DNA of 64,000 bases from assembly GCF_002934445.1 (NCBI RefSeq), contig NZ_PTJE01000001.1, positions 806,001-870,000 of the forward strand. The letters run 5' to 3'. Every line of letters starts with the position of its first letter. Position 1 is the first letter of the stretch. Made by a program: the position numbers and the translations under genes. This DNA comes from Nonlabens xylanidelens. GTDB taxonomy: Bacteria; Bacteroidota; Bacteroidia; Flavobacteriales; Flavobacteriaceae. Shown piece by piece: positions 26,000 to 36,500 of this stretch. The notes beneath the pieces are model-generated. The model worked only from the letters and a program-made list of their open reading frames with translations, was not told where the DNA came from and did no database searches.

Positions 26000-26809
26000 A
26001 TGAAGTTTACAAAATTAATTGCGACCCTGACTTTTTTATTAACTGTTACTATGACTACTGCTCAGGTAGGAATAGGTGTTGCGCAACCGGAAGCAGCATT
26101 AGACATTAACTCAACCGACTCTGGTGTTTTGATGCCTAGGATAGGTTTGCTCTCTGCAACAGACGCAACGACTGTTGTTAATCCGGATGGTGGTGCGTTG
26201 GTAAATGGAACCATGATATGGAATACAGGAGATGCTGGTTTAACACCAGCCGGATATTATTTTCATGAAGATGGTGTGTGGTATGAAGTAGCTAGAGGTA
26301 CTACTCCTCAAGTGTTTTTTGGTAAACTTATTATAAGCGCCAAAGGATCACTGAATATTACAGACGTTCCATTTAAACCAGAATCTATAGAATTCCTTGC
26401 CGTAAATAGAGTTCAAGATTATGATGAAACTTATAGATCTGACACTAACAATTCTAATGATATAAGAATGGCTGGTGGACAGACTATGGGATATGCTCAA
26501 ACAGTAGGTGCAGGTATAGATCAACAGGTGATTTCTAGTGCAGCAAGTGGCTCAAGTCTTAATAATATAGGAACTTATTCTTCAGACAGTCACTGTATAG
26601 CAGCGTTTTTTGTAAATAACAATGGTGAGCCTATACATGATAATGGAACGGCAACTGGCGGTACAGATGCAGAAGGCGGATTAATATCTGCATCATTACA
26701 ATCTTTTGATGCCTCTGGTTTTACTCTTAATGTAGATAATTACTTAGGAGAGTCTTCTACTGGAGTGAGAACAAATCAAATAGTGGTTATTTACAAAGCA
26801 TATAGATAA
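26000..26809 (+). CDS. Exported surface protein with 'VGIG..P..ALDINS' N-terminal module
   Basis: The 269-aa product has a signal peptide (MKFTKLIATLTFLLTVTMTTAQ) followed by VGIGVAQPEAALDINSTDSGVLMPRIG, the widespread Bacteroidota surface/tail-fibre-like motif, and WNTGDAGLTPAGYYFHEDGVW, a short stretch typical of the same proteins. The C-terminal part is Gly/Ser/Asn-rich and beta-like, with no recognised sorting domain. It is probably secreted or surface-attached. It is convergent with polA and shares its terminator. Confidence 0.75.
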   Translation: MKFTKLIATLTFLLTVTMTTAQVGIGVAQPEAALDINSTDSGVLMPRIGLLSATDATTVVNPDGGALVNGTMIWNTGDAGLTPAGYYFHEDGVWYEVARGTTPQVFFGKLIISAKGSLNITDVPFKPESIEFLAVNRVQDYDETYRSDTNNSNDIRMAGGQTMGYAQTVGAGIDQQVISSAASGSSLNNIGTYSSDSHCIAAFFVNNNGEPIHDNGTATGGTDAEGGLISASLQSFDASGFTLNVDNYLGESSTGVRTNQIVVIYKAYR

Positions 26810-26845
26810 TTAGTAAGTATTGTAAACGAACAACTTCTTAATATA

Positions 26846-26878
26846 AAAAAAAAGACCTTCGATAGCAGGTCTTTTTTT
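26846..26878. terminator. Bidirectional terminator between surface gene and polA
   Basis: AAAAAAAGACCT / AGGTCTTTTTTT with an 8-nt loop, placed between two convergent stops. Confidence 0.88.
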
Positions 26879-26883
26879 ATAGT

Positions 26884-29709
26884 TTAATGCGCCTCTAACC
26901 AATTCATCCCAATTCCAACTTCTACATCAAGAGGAACACTCATTTTATAAGCGTTTTGCATCTCGTCTTGAATAAGCTTTTTCATATCTTCTAACTCGTC
27001 GTTATGAATGTCAAAAACCAATTCATCATGAACTTGTAACAACATTTTAGACTTGCAATTCATATCTTCAAACTTCTTGTGTATGTTGATCATGGCAATT
27101 TTAATAATGTCTGCTGCGCTACCTTGTATCGGTGCGTTTACTGCATTACGTTCTGCTGCGCCACGTACGATACCGTTAGAGCTATTGATATTATTTAAAT
27201 AACGACGTCTTCCTAAAATCGTTTCTACATAACCATTCTCACGAGCAAAATCCACTTGGTCCTGCATGTAAGTTTTAAGTTTAGGATAAGTAGCATAATA
27301 GGTGTCGATCAATTCTTTTGCTTCTGCACGAGTAAGATCGGTTTGATTACTTAAACCAAAGGCACTTACACCGTATATAATCCCAAAATTCACCGTTTTC
27401 GCATTGCTACGTTGTTCTCTAGTCACATCTTCTAGTGCTACATTAAAAACTTTGGCAGCTGTAGAGGCGTGAATATCTTCACCGCTTTGGAATGCAGCGA
27501 TCATGTTTTCTTCTTCACTTAACGCAGCAATAATTCTTAATTCTATTTGAGAATAATCGGCAGCGAGTAGTGTGTAGTTTTCATCTCTTGGGACAAATGC
27601 TTTACGCACCTGACGACCACGCTCTGTACGTATAGGTATATTTTGTAGGTTAGGATCTGTAGAACTTAATCTTCCCGTCGCAGCTACCGTTTGCATGTAA
27701 TTAGTGTGTATGCGTTTTGTATGAGCATTTACTTGTAGCGGTAATGCATCTACATAAGTAGATTTTAATTTGCTTAAACCTCTATAATCAAGAACATTTT
27801 GAATAATCGCGTGATCCTTTGCGAGGTAACTCAGTACGTCTTCTGCAGTAGAGTATTGACCAGTTTTAGTCTTTTTAGGTTTTTCAACCAGGTTTAATTT
27901 TTCAAATAGAATAATTCCTAACTGTTTAGGAGAACCTATATTGAATTCTTCTCCAGCAACTTCATAAATATCTTTTTCTAGTTGTGCAATATCAGTTTCT
28001 AGATCACCAGAAAGGGAGTTTAAAAATTCTTCGTCTAGATTAATACCTTCTATTTCCATAGCAGCCAGTACATCTAGTAAAGGCATTTCTATATCGTTAA
28101 AAAGTTTATCGGTTCCTGCGCTAGCCAATTCTGGGGTAAAATGTTCTTTTAATTGTAATGTTATATCGGCATCTTCTACCGCATATTCTTTTTGTTTTTC
28201 TAGATCTACATCACGCATAGAAAGTTGGTTCTTCCCTTTCTTACCTATCAGTTCTACTATAGATTGCGGTGTGTAGTTCAAATAAGTTTCTGCCAGCACG
28301 TCCATATTGTGACGCATATCTGGATTAATAAGGTAATGAGCCAGCATGGTGTCGAACATAGGTCCTTTTACATCGACTCCATATTTGTCTAATACTTTGA
28401 TATCGTACTTTAAATTCTGACCTATTTTTTCAATGCTTTTGCTTTCAAAAAATGGTTTTAATTCATCTACTATAGTTTGTGCAGCATCACGATCTTCTGG
28501 AATAGGTAAGTAAAAACCTTTTCCTTGTTCCCAAGAAAAAGCAATTCCTACTAACTCGGCAGCAAGAGCGTCTAGACCTGTGGTCTCTGTGTCAAAACAA
28601 ACGCTAGATTGTTTCATTAAAGACTGTAAGAACAATTTAGTTCCCATTCCTTCTTCTACTAACTGGTATAAGTGATCACTGCTAGCAAGACTATTGCGTC
28701 CTGTAGATTGTGCTTCTGTAGTGGTGCCAGAACCTGGAGCGTCAAATAAAGAGAACTGTCCAGCGCCAGCGTCGTCAGTTTTAGTGCTTTTAGTTTTAGT
28801 CTCTGGTAATTCTTTAGAAAATATTTTTGCTAGCGTTTCCTTTGCACGACGAAATTCTAACTCGTCAAAAATGTCGTGAACCTCTTCTACGTTAGGGTCG
28901 TCCAGTTCGTATTTTTTGGCATCAAAGGTTACCGGGCAGTCCAGTCTTATGGTGGCAAGTTTTTTAGAAAGAAGACCTAACTCTGCATTAGCGATTACTT
29001 TTTCTTTCATTTTACCCTTAAGCTGGTCGGTATTTTCTAGTAAACCTTCCATAGAACCGTACGCAGCGATAAATTTCTTAGCTGTTTTATCACCTACGCC
29101 AGGTAATCCTGGGATGTTATCACTCGCATCACCCATCATTCCTAGGTAATCGATTACTTGTTCAGGTCGCTCTACTTCAAATTTCTTTTGTACCTCAGGA
29201 ATTCCCCATATCTCAATTCCATTACCCATACGGGCAGGTTTGTACATAAAAATGTTTTCAGACACTAGTTGTGCATAATCCTTATCTGGTGTTACCATGT
29301 AAGTAGTAAAGCCTTCCTTTTCAGCTTGTTTTGCTAGGGTTCCTATCAGGTCATCTGCCTCAATTCCTTCTACTACCTCTATAGGAATGTGCATTGCTTT
29401 AAGAATACGCATTATATAAGGAACCGCTATTTTGATAGCTTCGGGCGTTTCATCACGGTTTGCTTTGTAATCTTCGTACATCTCCACACGGTCTGCACTA
29501 CCACCTTTATCAAATGCAACGGCTAGATATTCTGGTTTCTCACGTCTAATTACATCAAAAAGCGAATTTGTAAACCCCATAATGGCACTGGTATCCATAC
29601 CGGCACTATTGATTCTAGGGTTCTTAATAAGTGCATAATAACCTCTAAATATCAAGGCGTAAGCATCTAGGAGAAATAATCTTTTATCGTTTGTACCGTC
29701 GTTAGTCAT
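26884..29709 (-). CDS. polA: DNA polymerase I
   Basis: PolA fills gaps and removes RNA primers in replication and repair. The 941-aa product has the N-terminal 5' nuclease domain (LFLLDAYALIFRGYYAL, EADDLIGTLA, DASDNIPGLPGVGDKTA), a 3'-5' exonuclease domain with DTETTGLD (about residues 370-377), and the family A polymerase domain with DYSQIELRI, RSNAKTVNFGIIYG and QVHDELVFD. All three activities look intact, including proofreading. A variable Ser/Thr/Gly-rich linker lies between nuclease and exonuclease domains. It is transcribed alone; the MFS gene lies upstream on the same strand with a palindrome between. Confidence 0.97.
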   Translation of the reverse strand: MTNDGTNDKRLFLLDAYALIFRGYYALIKNPRINSAGMDTSAIMGFTNSLFDVIRREKPEYLAVAFDKGGSADRVEMYEDYKANRDETPEAIKIAVPYIMRILKAMHIPIEVVEGIEADDLIGTLAKQAEKEGFTTYMVTPDKDYAQLVSENIFMYKPARMGNGIEIWGIPEVQKKFEVERPEQVIDYLGMMGDASDNIPGLPGVGDKTAKKFIAAYGSMEGLLENTDQLKGKMKEKVIANAELGLLSKKLATIRLDCPVTFDAKKYELDDPNVEEVHDIFDELEFRRAKETLAKIFSKELPETKTKSTKTDDAGAGQFSLFDAPGSGTTTEAQSTGRNSLASSDHLYQLVEEGMGTKLFLQSLMKQSSVCFDTETTGLDALAAELVGIAFSWEQGKGFYLPIPEDRDAAQTIVDELKPFFESKSIEKIGQNLKYDIKVLDKYGVDVKGPMFDTMLAHYLINPDMRHNMDVLAETYLNYTPQSIVELIGKKGKNQLSMRDVDLEKQKEYAVEDADITLQLKEHFTPELASAGTDKLFNDIEMPLLDVLAAMEIEGINLDEEFLNSLSGDLETDIAQLEKDIYEVAGEEFNIGSPKQLGIILFEKLNLVEKPKKTKTGQYSTAEDVLSYLAKDHAIIQNVLDYRGLSKLKSTYVDALPLQVNAHTKRIHTNYMQTVAATGRLSSTDPNLQNIPIRTERGRQVRKAFVPRDENYTLLAADYSQIELRIIAALSEEENMIAAFQSGEDIHASTAAKVFNVALEDVTREQRSNAKTVNFGIIYGVSAFGLSNQTDLTRAEAKELIDTYYATYPKLKTYMQDQVDFARENGYVETILGRRRYLNNINSSNGIVRGAAERNAVNAPIQGSAADIIKIAMINIHKKFEDMNCKSKMLLQVHDELVFDIHNDELEDMKKLIQDEMQNAYKMSVPLDVEVGIGMNWLEAH

Positions 29710-29845
29710 CGTGAAATTTTATGGACGCTAAAGATAAAAAACGAACCTAGGAAAATAAGAAATCTATAAGGCAATTATGACTTTTTATACACAAGGATGA
29801 CCTGTGTAAAAAGCTATTTCTGTAAGAATGGATGGATAGGTGTTC

Positions 29846-29861
29846 CGCTTTCGCGAAAGCG
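29846..29861. repeat. Dispersed palindrome copy 7 (intergenic, MFS/polA)
   Basis: CGCTTTCGCGAAAGCG, exact copy, 20 bp downstream of the MFS stop and 137 bp upstream of the polA start. Not extended (C/A). Confidence 0.95.
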
Positions 29862-29880
29862 AGATCAGAACAATTATTTT

Positions 29881-31158
29881 CTATAATGATGGCTCATCGA
29901 TACTACTATCCTTAAAATCTTCTCTCAGATCTAAATTTCTAAAAGTAGGAGAGACCACTGCTGTAGTGATTACAGTAATTAATGTCATCGTACCACCGAA
30001 TACCACGGCAGTTACTGTTCCCATTAATTTTGCAGTAACACCACTTTCAAAAGAACCCAGCTCATTTGAAGAACCGATAAACATGGAGTTCACTGATGCC
30101 ACACGACCACGCATATGATCTGGGGTTTTGAGTTGGAGTATAGTCTGTCTTATAACCATAGAAACGCCGTCTGTCACACCGCTGAAGAATAAGGCGACTA
30201 CAGAAACCCAAAAAGAAGTAGATAAACCGAAAATGATAATACAAACTCCAAATCCAAAAATGGCTGTAAGCAATTTCATACCAGCATTTTTACTGATGGG
30301 TATATAAGCGGTAGCAATCATGGTTAATATGGCACCTACAGACGGTGCGGCTCTCAAAATGCCAAAACCCTCACTACCTACACATAAAATATCCTGTGCA
30401 AAAATAGGTAGTAAAATCACCGCACCACCGAATAGAACAGAGATCATATCTAGTGTTAGTGCGCCTAGAATAGCTTTGGTATTAAATACAAAACTTAAAC
30501 CTTCTTTTAAACTTTGTAAAATAGGCTCGTTGACTTTGGTATTTAAGATGGGCTTTTTAGAAATAAGGAAAACGGTAAAAAATGATAACACGACTAGACT
30601 GAAAACAATACATAATGACCAGTGTACGCCGAACCAGTTAATCGCAAAACCGGAAAAAGCAAGTCCTACTACAGATGCTATTTGCCAGGCAGAACTGCTC
30701 CAAGTAGCTGCGTTAGGATAGACTTTTTTAGGTACGATAAGAGCAATCAAAGAAAATAGAATAGGACCGAAAAACGATCTTAAAAAACCGCCAAAAAATA
30801 CCAAGGCATAAATACTATAAAGAATAGTACTGGTAGACCAGTCGCTTACTATTTCTGGCCACGTAAGAAGAAATAATCCTAAACTAATTAGAGAAAATGC
30901 GGCAATACATAGCGCTAGGAGATTGCGTTTTTCTTTTTGATCTACTATGTGACCTGCAAATAATGCCATAGAGAACGCCGGTACAAATTCCATCAAACCT
31001 ATTAATGCTAGCGACCATGGATCTTTAGTTAAAGAGTATACCTGCCACTCGATAACTATAAATTGCATGGACCAACCGAATACTAGGAGAAATCGCATTA
31101 ACAAAAACGTGTTGAACTCCTTAATTCTTAATGCTGCGTATGGATCGTTTTTTGTCAA
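29881..31158 (-). CDS. MFS transporter (EntS-like exporter family)
   Basis: This 425-aa polytopic protein has about 12 hydrophobic segments and MFS features such as AGHIVDQKEKRNLLAL after TM2 and RGRVASVNSMFIGSSNELG in the second half, as in the MFS_3/enterobactin-exporter-like group. It sits in the inner membrane and probably exports a small molecule; the substrate cannot be read. It is transcribed alone, upstream of polA and divergent from the metallophosphoesterase. Confidence 0.85.
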   Translation of the reverse strand: MTKNDPYAALRIKEFNTFLLMRFLLVFGWSMQFIVIEWQVYSLTKDPWSLALIGLMEFVPAFSMALFAGHIVDQKEKRNLLALCIAAFSLISLGLFLLTWPEIVSDWSTSTILYSIYALVFFGGFLRSFFGPILFSLIALIVPKKVYPNAATWSSSAWQIASVVGLAFSGFAINWFGVHWSLCIVFSLVVLSFFTVFLISKKPILNTKVNEPILQSLKEGLSFVFNTKAILGALTLDMISVLFGGAVILLPIFAQDILCVGSEGFGILRAAPSVGAILTMIATAYIPISKNAGMKLLTAIFGFGVCIIIFGLSTSFWVSVVALFFSGVTDGVSMVIRQTILQLKTPDHMRGRVASVNSMFIGSSNELGSFESGVTAKLMGTVTAVVFGGTMTLITVITTAVVSPTFRNLDLREDFKDSSIDEPSL

Positions 31159-31332
31159 AATAATAGAATGAGGTATTGAGAGTGTAAAATTAAAGTATGT
31201 CTACGGTATAAATTTTACTTTTTAAGTAAAAACACCGAGGTTTTTGCTGGTAAATTATTTTGAATGATTTTCATTTTCAGTCTTTAACGATATTTGAACA
31301 TTTTAAAACCCAAAAGACAGTAATTTAGCATT

Positions 31333-32556
31333 ATGATTAGACTACTTATTGTTCTCGCGGTTTTTATCGCTCTTGAGTTTTATTCCTTTCAGTTAATACG
31401 CACCTTATCTAGAGGTCACTGGTGGAAATGGGTGTACCTAGCAGTTTCTGTTTTAGTTATTCTCAATGTGTTTTTACAGTTTTATTTAAATCCAGATCGC
31501 AGTCAGATATCTGCTTCTAGAGATGTGGCTATCACTATTACATTAGCATTTTTCACTTTGAAATTAGTGTTTGTCTTATTTATGTTCGGTGAGGATATTT
31601 ATAGAAGTATAGAGGGTTTGATAAGCACGCTTTCGCGAAAGCGAGAATCAGATCAATCTTTTTTACCTAGTAGAAGGGCTTTTCTGGCTAAAGTAGGTCT
31701 TGCCGTTGCCGCATTACCATTCGGTGCTATTTTATACGGTGCATGGCGTGGTAAATATGATTATCAAGTAAGAGAATACGAATTAACCTTTGACGATTTA
31801 CCAGACGCGTTTGATGGGTATAAAATCACACAGTTAAGTGATATTCATGTAGGTAGTTTTGATGATAAGGAAGAAGTGAAGTATGCTATTGATCTAGCAA
31901 ATGAACAACAAAGTGATTTGATCTTATTTACTGGTGATCTAGTTAATAACGAAGCCAAAGAAATGCATGGTTGGGAAAGTATATTCGGTTCTTTAAAAGC
32001 AAAGGATGGAGTGTACTCTGTTCTAGGAAACCATGATTATGGAGATTATGTGCAATGGGATACTGACGAGGCTAAAGAAGAAAATATGCAGCACCTCTAT
32101 AAAATCCAGAAAGATATGGGGTGGAGATTAATGCTCGATGAAAATGAGAAAATCACTCGTGGTACGGACTCTATTTCTCTAGTAGGTGTGCAAAATTGGG
32201 GTGGCGGCCGTTTTCCTAAGTATGGAGATTTAGAAAAAGCATCTCAAGGATTAAGTAAGGAAGAGTTTAAAGTTCTTTTAAGTCATGATCCTACGCATTG
32301 GGATTTACAAGTTAAAGACGACGATAAGAAATACCACTTAACTTTGAGTGGTCATACACATGGTATGCAGTTCGGTATAGAAATCCCTGGTTTTATTAAA
32401 TTAAGTCCAGCATGGTTTGTTTATAAAAAATGGGCTGGAATTTATAAAGAAGCAGGTCAATTCTTGAATGTGAATAGAGGTTTTGGTTTCTTAGGTTACT
32501 CTGGACGTGCGGGAATATGGCCAGAAATCACTGTGATCACTTTGAAAAAGGGTTAA
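31333..32556 (+). CDS. Membrane-anchored metallophosphoesterase
   Basis: The 407-aa protein has three N-terminal hydrophobic segments (about 1-20, 33-51, 65-85), a fourth near 122-138, then a calcineurin-like domain. The metal-binding motifs are in order: DIHVGS, GDLVN, GNHDYG, LSHDPTH and GHTHGMQ. Relatives of the YkuE/YaeI type remove headgroups or cleave phosphodiesters such as UDP-diacylglucosamine; the exact substrate here is unknown. The catalytic domain probably faces the periplasm. A palindrome copy encodes LSRKR between TM3 and TM4. Confidence 0.88.
   Translation: MIRLLIVLAVFIALEFYSFQLIRTLSRGHWWKWVYLAVSVLVILNVFLQFYLNPDRSQISASRDVAITITLAFFTLKLVFVLFMFGEDIYRSIEGLISTLSRKRESDQSFLPSRRAFLAKVGLAVAALPFGAILYGAWRGKYDYQVREYELTFDDLPDAFDGYKITQLSDIHVGSFDDKEEVKYAIDLANEQQSDLILFTGDLVNNEAKEMHGWESIFGSLKAKDGVYSVLGNHDYGDYVQWDTDEAKEENMQHLYKIQKDMGWRLMLDENEKITRGTDSISLVGVQNWGGGRFPKYGDLEKASQGLSKEEFKVLLSHDPTHWDLQVKDDDKKYHLTLSGHTHGMQFGIEIPGFIKLSPAWFVYKKWAGIYKEAGQFLNVNRGFGFLGYSGRAGIWPEITVITLKKG
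31628..31643. repeat. Dispersed palindrome copy 8 (in metallophosphoesterase gene)
   Basis: CGCTTTCGCGAAAGCG, exact copy, read as LSRKR in a positively charged loop between membrane segments. Confidence 0.95.
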
Positions 32557-32662
32557 AATCATAGATTTCTCAAATTATTTTATGGCTGTTACTGTCTTGT
32601 TAAGAATAGTTTATGTTTTGTTTTGACGATTTTATGTACATTTGGTAGTATAATTTGTGATT

Positions 32663-32959
32663 ATGTCAAAGTTCGGCGAGCTTATTAGTGCAAATGTTCC
32701 AGTATTGTTTAACTTTTTTACTAACTGGAATGAAGATACCGTTGCTATGAATGCAGTGTTACGTAATGTAGCTGCAGCTCTAGGTGATAAGGCCAAGGTT
32801 ATTAAAATAGATGTAGAGAAAAATCAAGAGCTCTCTGAAGCGCTTAGGATAAAAGGTGTTCCTACCTTTATTATCTATCAAGGTGGTGAGATGAAATGGA
32901 GGCAAAGTGGTGTGCAAGATGATAATACCTTGATACATCAATTAAAACAACTGCGTTAA
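32663..32959 (+). CDS. Thioredoxin-fold protein lacking the CXXC active site
   Basis: The ATG at 32663 gives 98 aa (an in-frame GTG lies 6 nt upstream). The fold signature is clear: PVLFNFFTNWN, then KAKVIKIDVEKNQEL, GVPTFIIYQGGEMKWRQSG with the cis-Pro. The usual WCGPC is replaced by WNEDTV: both cysteines are absent. It therefore cannot be a dithiol oxidoreductase and more likely serves as a binding or chaperone-like protein. Close relatives without cysteines are, to my knowledge, common in flavobacteria. Its stop overlaps the convergent deacetylase stop by 4 bp. Confidence 0.85.
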   Translation: MSKFGELISANVPVLFNFFTNWNEDTVAMNAVLRNVAAALGDKAKVIKIDVEKNQELSEALRIKGVPTFIIYQGGEMKWRQSGVQDDNTLIHQLKQLR

Positions 32960-33549
32960 ATAGATTTGGGTTGTGAAATAGACTTACTATTCCATCCTTT
33001 TTCTTTTAGAAATGCCAGGTATTCTGGTAATATTACTTTTAATTTTTCAAAAGATTTATCGCTATCGTGAAAGACGATGATACTGCCGTTGCGCGTATTT
33101 TTCTTTAAGTTTTTAAGGCAAGATTCTGATGTTCTACTTTGATCAAAGTCGCCTGATAAGACATCCCAAAGAACAATTTTATATCCTTTTTTAATCAACC
33201 TTTGGGTGACGGCACTAGTTATACGACCGTATGGTGGTCTAAATAGTTTTGTCTCTACCACTTTGCTGCACTCGTCAATATTATCGAGATACCTATTTTT
33301 TTTAGTGGTCCAGGCATTGAGATGGTGGTAAGTATGGTTGCCTATTTGATGATTTTCGTTTTTTAGAAGCCTATAAGTTTCTGGATAACGATTTACTTTA
33401 TCTCCTATACAGAAGAAAGTTGCTTTAAATCCGTATTGAGATAAAAGGTTTATGACGTAGTCGGTAACCAGTGGAGTAGGACCGTCATCAAAAGTTAGAT
33501 AGACTGTTTTTTCTCCACGGTTACCGTGCCAATAATAATTTTTAAACAA
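32956..33549 (-). CDS. Polysaccharide deacetylase (NodB family)
   Basis: The 197-aa protein contains the NodB motifs TFDDGP (motif 1, residues 19-24), GNHTYHH (motif 2 with metal-binding His), RPPYGR (motif 3) and LWDVLSGDF (motif 4). These enzymes remove acetyl groups from N-acetylglucosamine polymers such as peptidoglycan. No signal peptide is evident, so it may act in the cytoplasm or be exported by another route. It starts 37 bp after the DUF2723 gene on the same strand and is probably in one operon with it. Confidence 0.88.
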   Translation of the reverse strand: MFKNYYWHGNRGEKTVYLTFDDGPTPLVTDYVINLLSQYGFKATFFCIGDKVNRYPETYRLLKNENHQIGNHTYHHLNAWTTKKNRYLDNIDECSKVVETKLFRPPYGRITSAVTQRLIKKGYKIVLWDVLSGDFDQSRTSESCLKNLKKNTRNGSIIVFHDSDKSFEKLKVILPEYLAFLKEKGWNSKSISQPKSI

Positions 33550-33586
33550 GTTAGAGAACTTGTCTGATATGTGATCTGGGTATAAT

Positions 33587-36500
33587 TTAATCTTGTTCTA
33601 ATGTATCTACTACAGTCTCTTGTTGAGAAGTAGTAACGTTATCTACAGAGTTATCTAGAAGTTCTCTTAATTCCATCGCTTCAGCAGAGTCTGGGAATGA
33701 TTCTTCTGGGCTTTCTCCTTTTATTCTGATGTAATAAGCGTCATTCATAAATCTTATAAACGGCTCAAAGTACCCATTATAAGTATCTACATGTTTATCG
33801 ATCATTTCTTGATCTTCATAAAATACTGGAACCTCGGCAATAGAATTATATCTAGAAATCGCTGTTGCAATTCTTAGATAATTATTGTCTTGTTCCTCTA
33901 GACTCAATTGGTTGTAATGATCCAATTCATCTTGGTATTTTGCAATGACTTTATTTAATAAATCCCTTGCCTTTTCTTGCTTGTTAAGTTCATAATATCC
34001 GGATATGAAAGGTTCTAGCATCGAGTAATTGCCGTAATGTTCTAAAGGCATATGTTTCATTCCTAAGTCTAAAATTTCTTCAGCCTTAGTTAGTTGCCCA
34101 TCTTTCATCAATGCCTCTGCAGCACGAGTAATGTTGCTTCTGTAACCTACACTATTACGTCTAGTCTCTACATCATGATATATGTCTGAAGAACCACCGT
34201 TACCCCAGTCCCATTTCTTGATTACTTGATATGCATAATCAGGATCTACTCTACCCATGTCAAATGGATCGCGTGGATCTTCTGGTGTGGTTTTAATAGG
34301 TAGTAATCTGTAGGCGCAACCATCTAGTTGCAGGTAGTCCTTCATCCAGATATAATCTTCGTCACTAAAAGCGCCGCCAGAGAAATAAATAGGACGTTCC
34401 CAGTTATTTGCATTGATGATGTCTAGCATAAACATTCTGTTTTTATAAACTGCATTGCTTTTTATGTTGATGACTATTTCTTCTACGATTTTATCAGCAT
34501 CTTTTTGAGGTACAACACCGTTTTTAAGAACAGCTTCTTTATTTACAGGAATAGAGATAAACTTTGTTGGGAATGTGTGCTCAAAGTGCTCGTTTCTCAT
34601 TTGTTCTTGAGTGACTTTGTTATCGCTAGCTACCCATTGCATCCATTGATCTAATTGCATCGTATCAGGATAAACATAATTTGGATCTTGATTTAAATCC
34701 TGCATGCGTTGTTGAATACGTTCTTTATCTGAATAATACAGAGCATCTCGAGTACCGTATTTATATTTGCTATGAGTTAAAGTGCTAGGTACAGGCTCGC
34801 TATCCCATGCTTTCTTTTTCATATCATCCATGTACCAGTCTGTACTTAATAGAGAAGTACATACGACACGCACGTCTGTACGATAACCTTCTACCTCTTG
34901 TGCATACCATAATGGAAATGTATCATTATCTCCTATAGTAAAGATCAACGCATTAGGTAAACAGCTATCTAGATATTTCTTAGCACTTGCTAGAGCGGTG
35001 TATTTATCTGACCTGTCATGGTCGTCCCAGTTTTGATATCCCATAAGTAATGGTGCAGCTGCAAAACATGCTGTCAAAGATATTATTTGTGCAATCCTAG
35101 ACTTCATGAGATCGCGCAGCATTTCATAAATGGCATAAACGCCCATTCCTACCCACATGCTGAATACCAGAAAAGATCCTACATATGCATAGTCACGCTC
35201 TCGTACTTGAAACATAGATTGATTAAGGTACACAAGTATGGCTAGCCCTGTAAAAAGGAAGAGCACTAGAGTAACATAAAAGGATTTTAAATCTTTGCGC
35301 GCATGGAAAACAGCACCTAATATCCCTAAAATCAATGGTAAGAAAAAGTAAGTATTGCGTCCTTTGTTATTAAGCATGTCATCACTTAGTTCATCTTGTG
35401 TACCTAGGTGTGCCTCATCTATAAAGCTAATACCGCTTAACCAGTTACCATCATAAGAATCCCATTCTCCTTGTACGTCATTTTGTTTACCGACAAAGTT
35501 CCACATGAAATAACGCATGTACATATAGCTTATCTGATAGTTTGCCATGTATTTCATGTTGTTAGCAAAACTAGGTTTGTCTATTTCTACAGCTTCCCTT
35601 AAAGACATTAATACGTCTATATATTCTTCGGTATCAATTGTCCCGCGTTGCAACCTACGTTCATAATCGTCTAGAACAGAAAGTAGTTCTTGATTGTTTT
35701 CAAAGCCTTCCTTTATAGTGTAGTCTAGGCCGCCCATAAATTCTATGTAATTAGATGCTCTAGATGGGTCTGTCATACGTGGAAAAAATCCTTTATGACT
35801 GTCATTAGTATTAGGTATCGCGTCCTTGTAATTATTAACTATTACGTACTTACCTAATTTATAGTCTTTTTCATATTTAGGTTTTTCGTCTTTAAAAGCT
35901 TCATTTTCCTCAGTAGTAGGATCGTCTTCGTTATATCCTGCGTACATGTCTGTAAATGATTCACCAAAGAAAAGTCCAGGTGATGGGTATTGTTCACGGT
36001 TATAATAAGCTAACAAAGAACGAGCGTCTTCCGGAGCGTTTTCATTAATAGGTGTACCAGCATTTGCTCTTATAGGTAGCATGGTCCAAGAAGAAAAACC
36101 TACTAATACAAACATGATGCATAAAGTAATCGTGTTTAATAGAGGTAGGTTACGCTTTCGCGAAAGCGAGATTAAAAAAGCAAATAATCCAATTATAAGT
36201 AAGAGTACGATAATGGTACCAGAGTTGAACGGTAAACCTATGTCGTTAACAAAGAATACTTCTAAGTATCCAAATATGCTTAATGTATAAGGTAATAATA
36301 GTTTGAAAACGAATAGTAATACAGCTACTACTGCTATGTTAGCAACAATAAAGTTGAGAACGGTTATTTTTTTATAGTGTTTAAAATACCATAACAATCC
36401 TATAGCAGGTATAGTAAGGATACCCATAAAGTGAATACCAAATGATAGTCCTACTATAAAAGAAATCAGTATTAACCAGCGGTTGCCGCGTGGTAATAGC

